Shown here piece by piece: positions 62,929 through 64,000 of a stretch of 64,000 nt of DNA. Both the position numbers and the translations under genes were made by a program. The DNA is from Tamarix chinensis (lineage: Eukaryota > Streptophyta > Magnoliopsida > Caryophyllales > Tamaricaceae): positions 125,477,122 to 125,541,121 of the forward strand of contig CM060172.1 in the NCBI GenBank assembly GCA_030549775.1, given 5' to 3'. The notes below the pieces were generated by a model. It had not been told where the DNA came from. It did not search any database and saw only the letters and a program-made list of their open reading frames with translations. The first letter of the stretch is position 1; every line of letters starts with the position of its first letter.

Positions 62929-64000
62929 TGTAACACCTCCAAAATTCACTCTTGAAAATTTTCATTTAAAGATATAATGCAGAAGCTAAAATGAAAAATG
63001 AAAATGTTACCACCACACCTAACACAAGATAAATGTCCACCATCTATCTCATGCTAGATACAAGGCTAAAACATGTCCAACTAAAATTCAAACAACATCA
63101 CTACCATGAGGATAAACTCTCACAAAGAGATATCTAATGACAGATGGCAAGTGAATGATTTCACTGAACAAAATCATCGCTGATCAAATTAGTGGAAAAC
63201 CTATGAAGCAACCCTAGATTTTAAAAGCTTTGCAAAGTAATAGGAAATTAAAATTTAATTATAATACCAGTAAAATTTTAATACAACACCTGAAAATTTT
63301 CCAAAAGTAAATACATGTAAATAAAGATAAATTTCCGAGGGATAAAACTCCGAGTTGCCTATTCTCTCAAAGCTAAGCCTTCAACCCATCAATAACATTC
63401 AATCTCAAGCATGTACAAGAGGTCTACTCCCCACCATTAGTGGATTGTCGCAGAACCCATTCAACTAAGGTAGTATCAATACAGGTCCAATACTGAGTAA
63501 ATAACGACTATCTAACCGATAGAAGGAAACATGATACACATAAGACATGATAATCTTTATCTTACAATACTCATACTCAATTATACATGTGATACATATG
63601 ATAAAACATGTGTTTATGGATTCAAGCTTATAAATATATGACTAGACATGACAATACATAGGGTACAAGTGTACAAGGAATTATGAATGCATGGTGAGTA
63701 ACACAACTACCCTAGAAGATAACATTCTTCACATAAGGCCCACATATGGTTTAAATAATCAATCATGTAATAACTACGTTAGGATAGGTGTCACATGGTA
63801 GCAGGATTGTAAAAATACAATCGAACGACATGCTTTGGATAATTAAATATAAGGTCTATGAATGGACGAGAATAATAGATAATCATGTTTCATTATCGTG
63901 ATCAAAACTATTTGATTATATTATCTTAAGGATACTCAAACAAATCGTAGTTAATAATTTAGTACTCAAACCGTATGAACCCTAGCCGACCCACTCAAAA
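62929..64000 (-). mobile_element. Giant LTR-like element E, 3' end (runs off the window)
   Basis: Starts TGTAACACCTCCAAAATTC on the plus strand, the complement of the family 3' end. On the minus strand the segment at 63380-63510 reads ATTGGACCTGTATTGATACT, TTGAATGGGTTCTGCGACAA and GGTGGGGAGTAGACCTCTTG, each almost identical to 59375-59460 of B, so E and B are the same subgroup. The 5' portion and target duplication lie outside the window. Confidence 0.85.
63017..63061 (-). promoter_or_regulatory. Conserved 3'-terminal hairpin, element E
   Basis: In the sense (minus-strand) RNA, arm TATCTAGCATGAGATAGATG pairs with CATTTATCTTGTGTTAGGTG at all 20 positions, 14 Watson-Crick and 6 G-U, with a ~5-nt loop. 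All six wobbles are G-U only in the sense strand; the antisense strand would have A-C mismatches. It lies 88 nt from the 3' end. Confidence 0.7.

Noticed and set aside
1..64000. CRISPR arrays, tRNA or rRNA genes, bacterial operons
   Set aside because: No regularly spaced short palindromic repeats with unique spacers, no convincing tRNA A/B boxes or rRNA segments, and the window is clearly plant nuclear DNA.

Overview
Plant nuclear DNA, most likely from an angiosperm with an AT-rich, transposon-rich genome. The evidence is a single intron-bearing, plant-type peroxisomal acyl-CoA ligase gene, plant transposon families (a Mutator-like element with OTU and plant-mobile-domain pseudogenes, hAT MITEs, a CACTA-type end, a LINE relic) and Arabidopsis-type telomere-like TTTAGGG motifs. 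I cannot name the species. Only one gene looks intact. Nearly all other open frames are shadows in low-complexity or transposon DNA.

Layout. 1-8944: a minus-strand giant LTR-like element (F), split by a plus-strand relative (A, 496-5434). 8945-13340: AT-rich intergenic DNA with a degenerate ~32-bp TTCGGCA repeat field (11.5-12.8 kb). 13342-16990: a two-exon acyl-activating enzyme gene (593 aa, C-terminal SRL). 17106-18167: two adjoining hAT-like MITEs. 18409-24704: a decayed Mutator-like element with ~80-bp terminal inverted repeats, a plus-strand transposase/OTU pseudogene, a convergent minus-strand plant-mobile-domain pseudogene, a 32-bp minisatellite and a telomere-like tract. 24705-39800: AT-rich intergenic DNA with a clean hAT MITE (32778-33284) and a fold-back-like segment (33.6-35.1 kb). 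39.8-62.9 kb: an old region rich in a GTGAAAGAT motif, holding a LINE fragment (41.7-42.6 kb), element D (44039-48055, minus) and element C (51021-59923), itself interrupted by element B (54084-59852). 61940 onward: a CACTA-type terminus. 62929-64000: the 3' end of another minus-strand copy (E).

The six giant elements (A-F) are one diverse family: single units of ~3.1-5.8 kb with ends related to TGTAACACCCC/GGGGTGTTACA, 5-bp target duplications (exact for B, C and D), a GC-rich pyrimidine block with TATA boxes near the 5' end, and no gag/pol. They fit solo LTRs of a giant-LTR retrotransposon or a non-autonomous LARD-like family. The two strongest novelty signals are here: (i) a hairpin 76-101 nt from the 3' end whose arms differ between copies but stay complementary, and (ii) a slot ~1.5-2 kb from the 3' end filled by an unrelated tandem repeat in each of four copies (27, 20, ~28 and 147 bp units).
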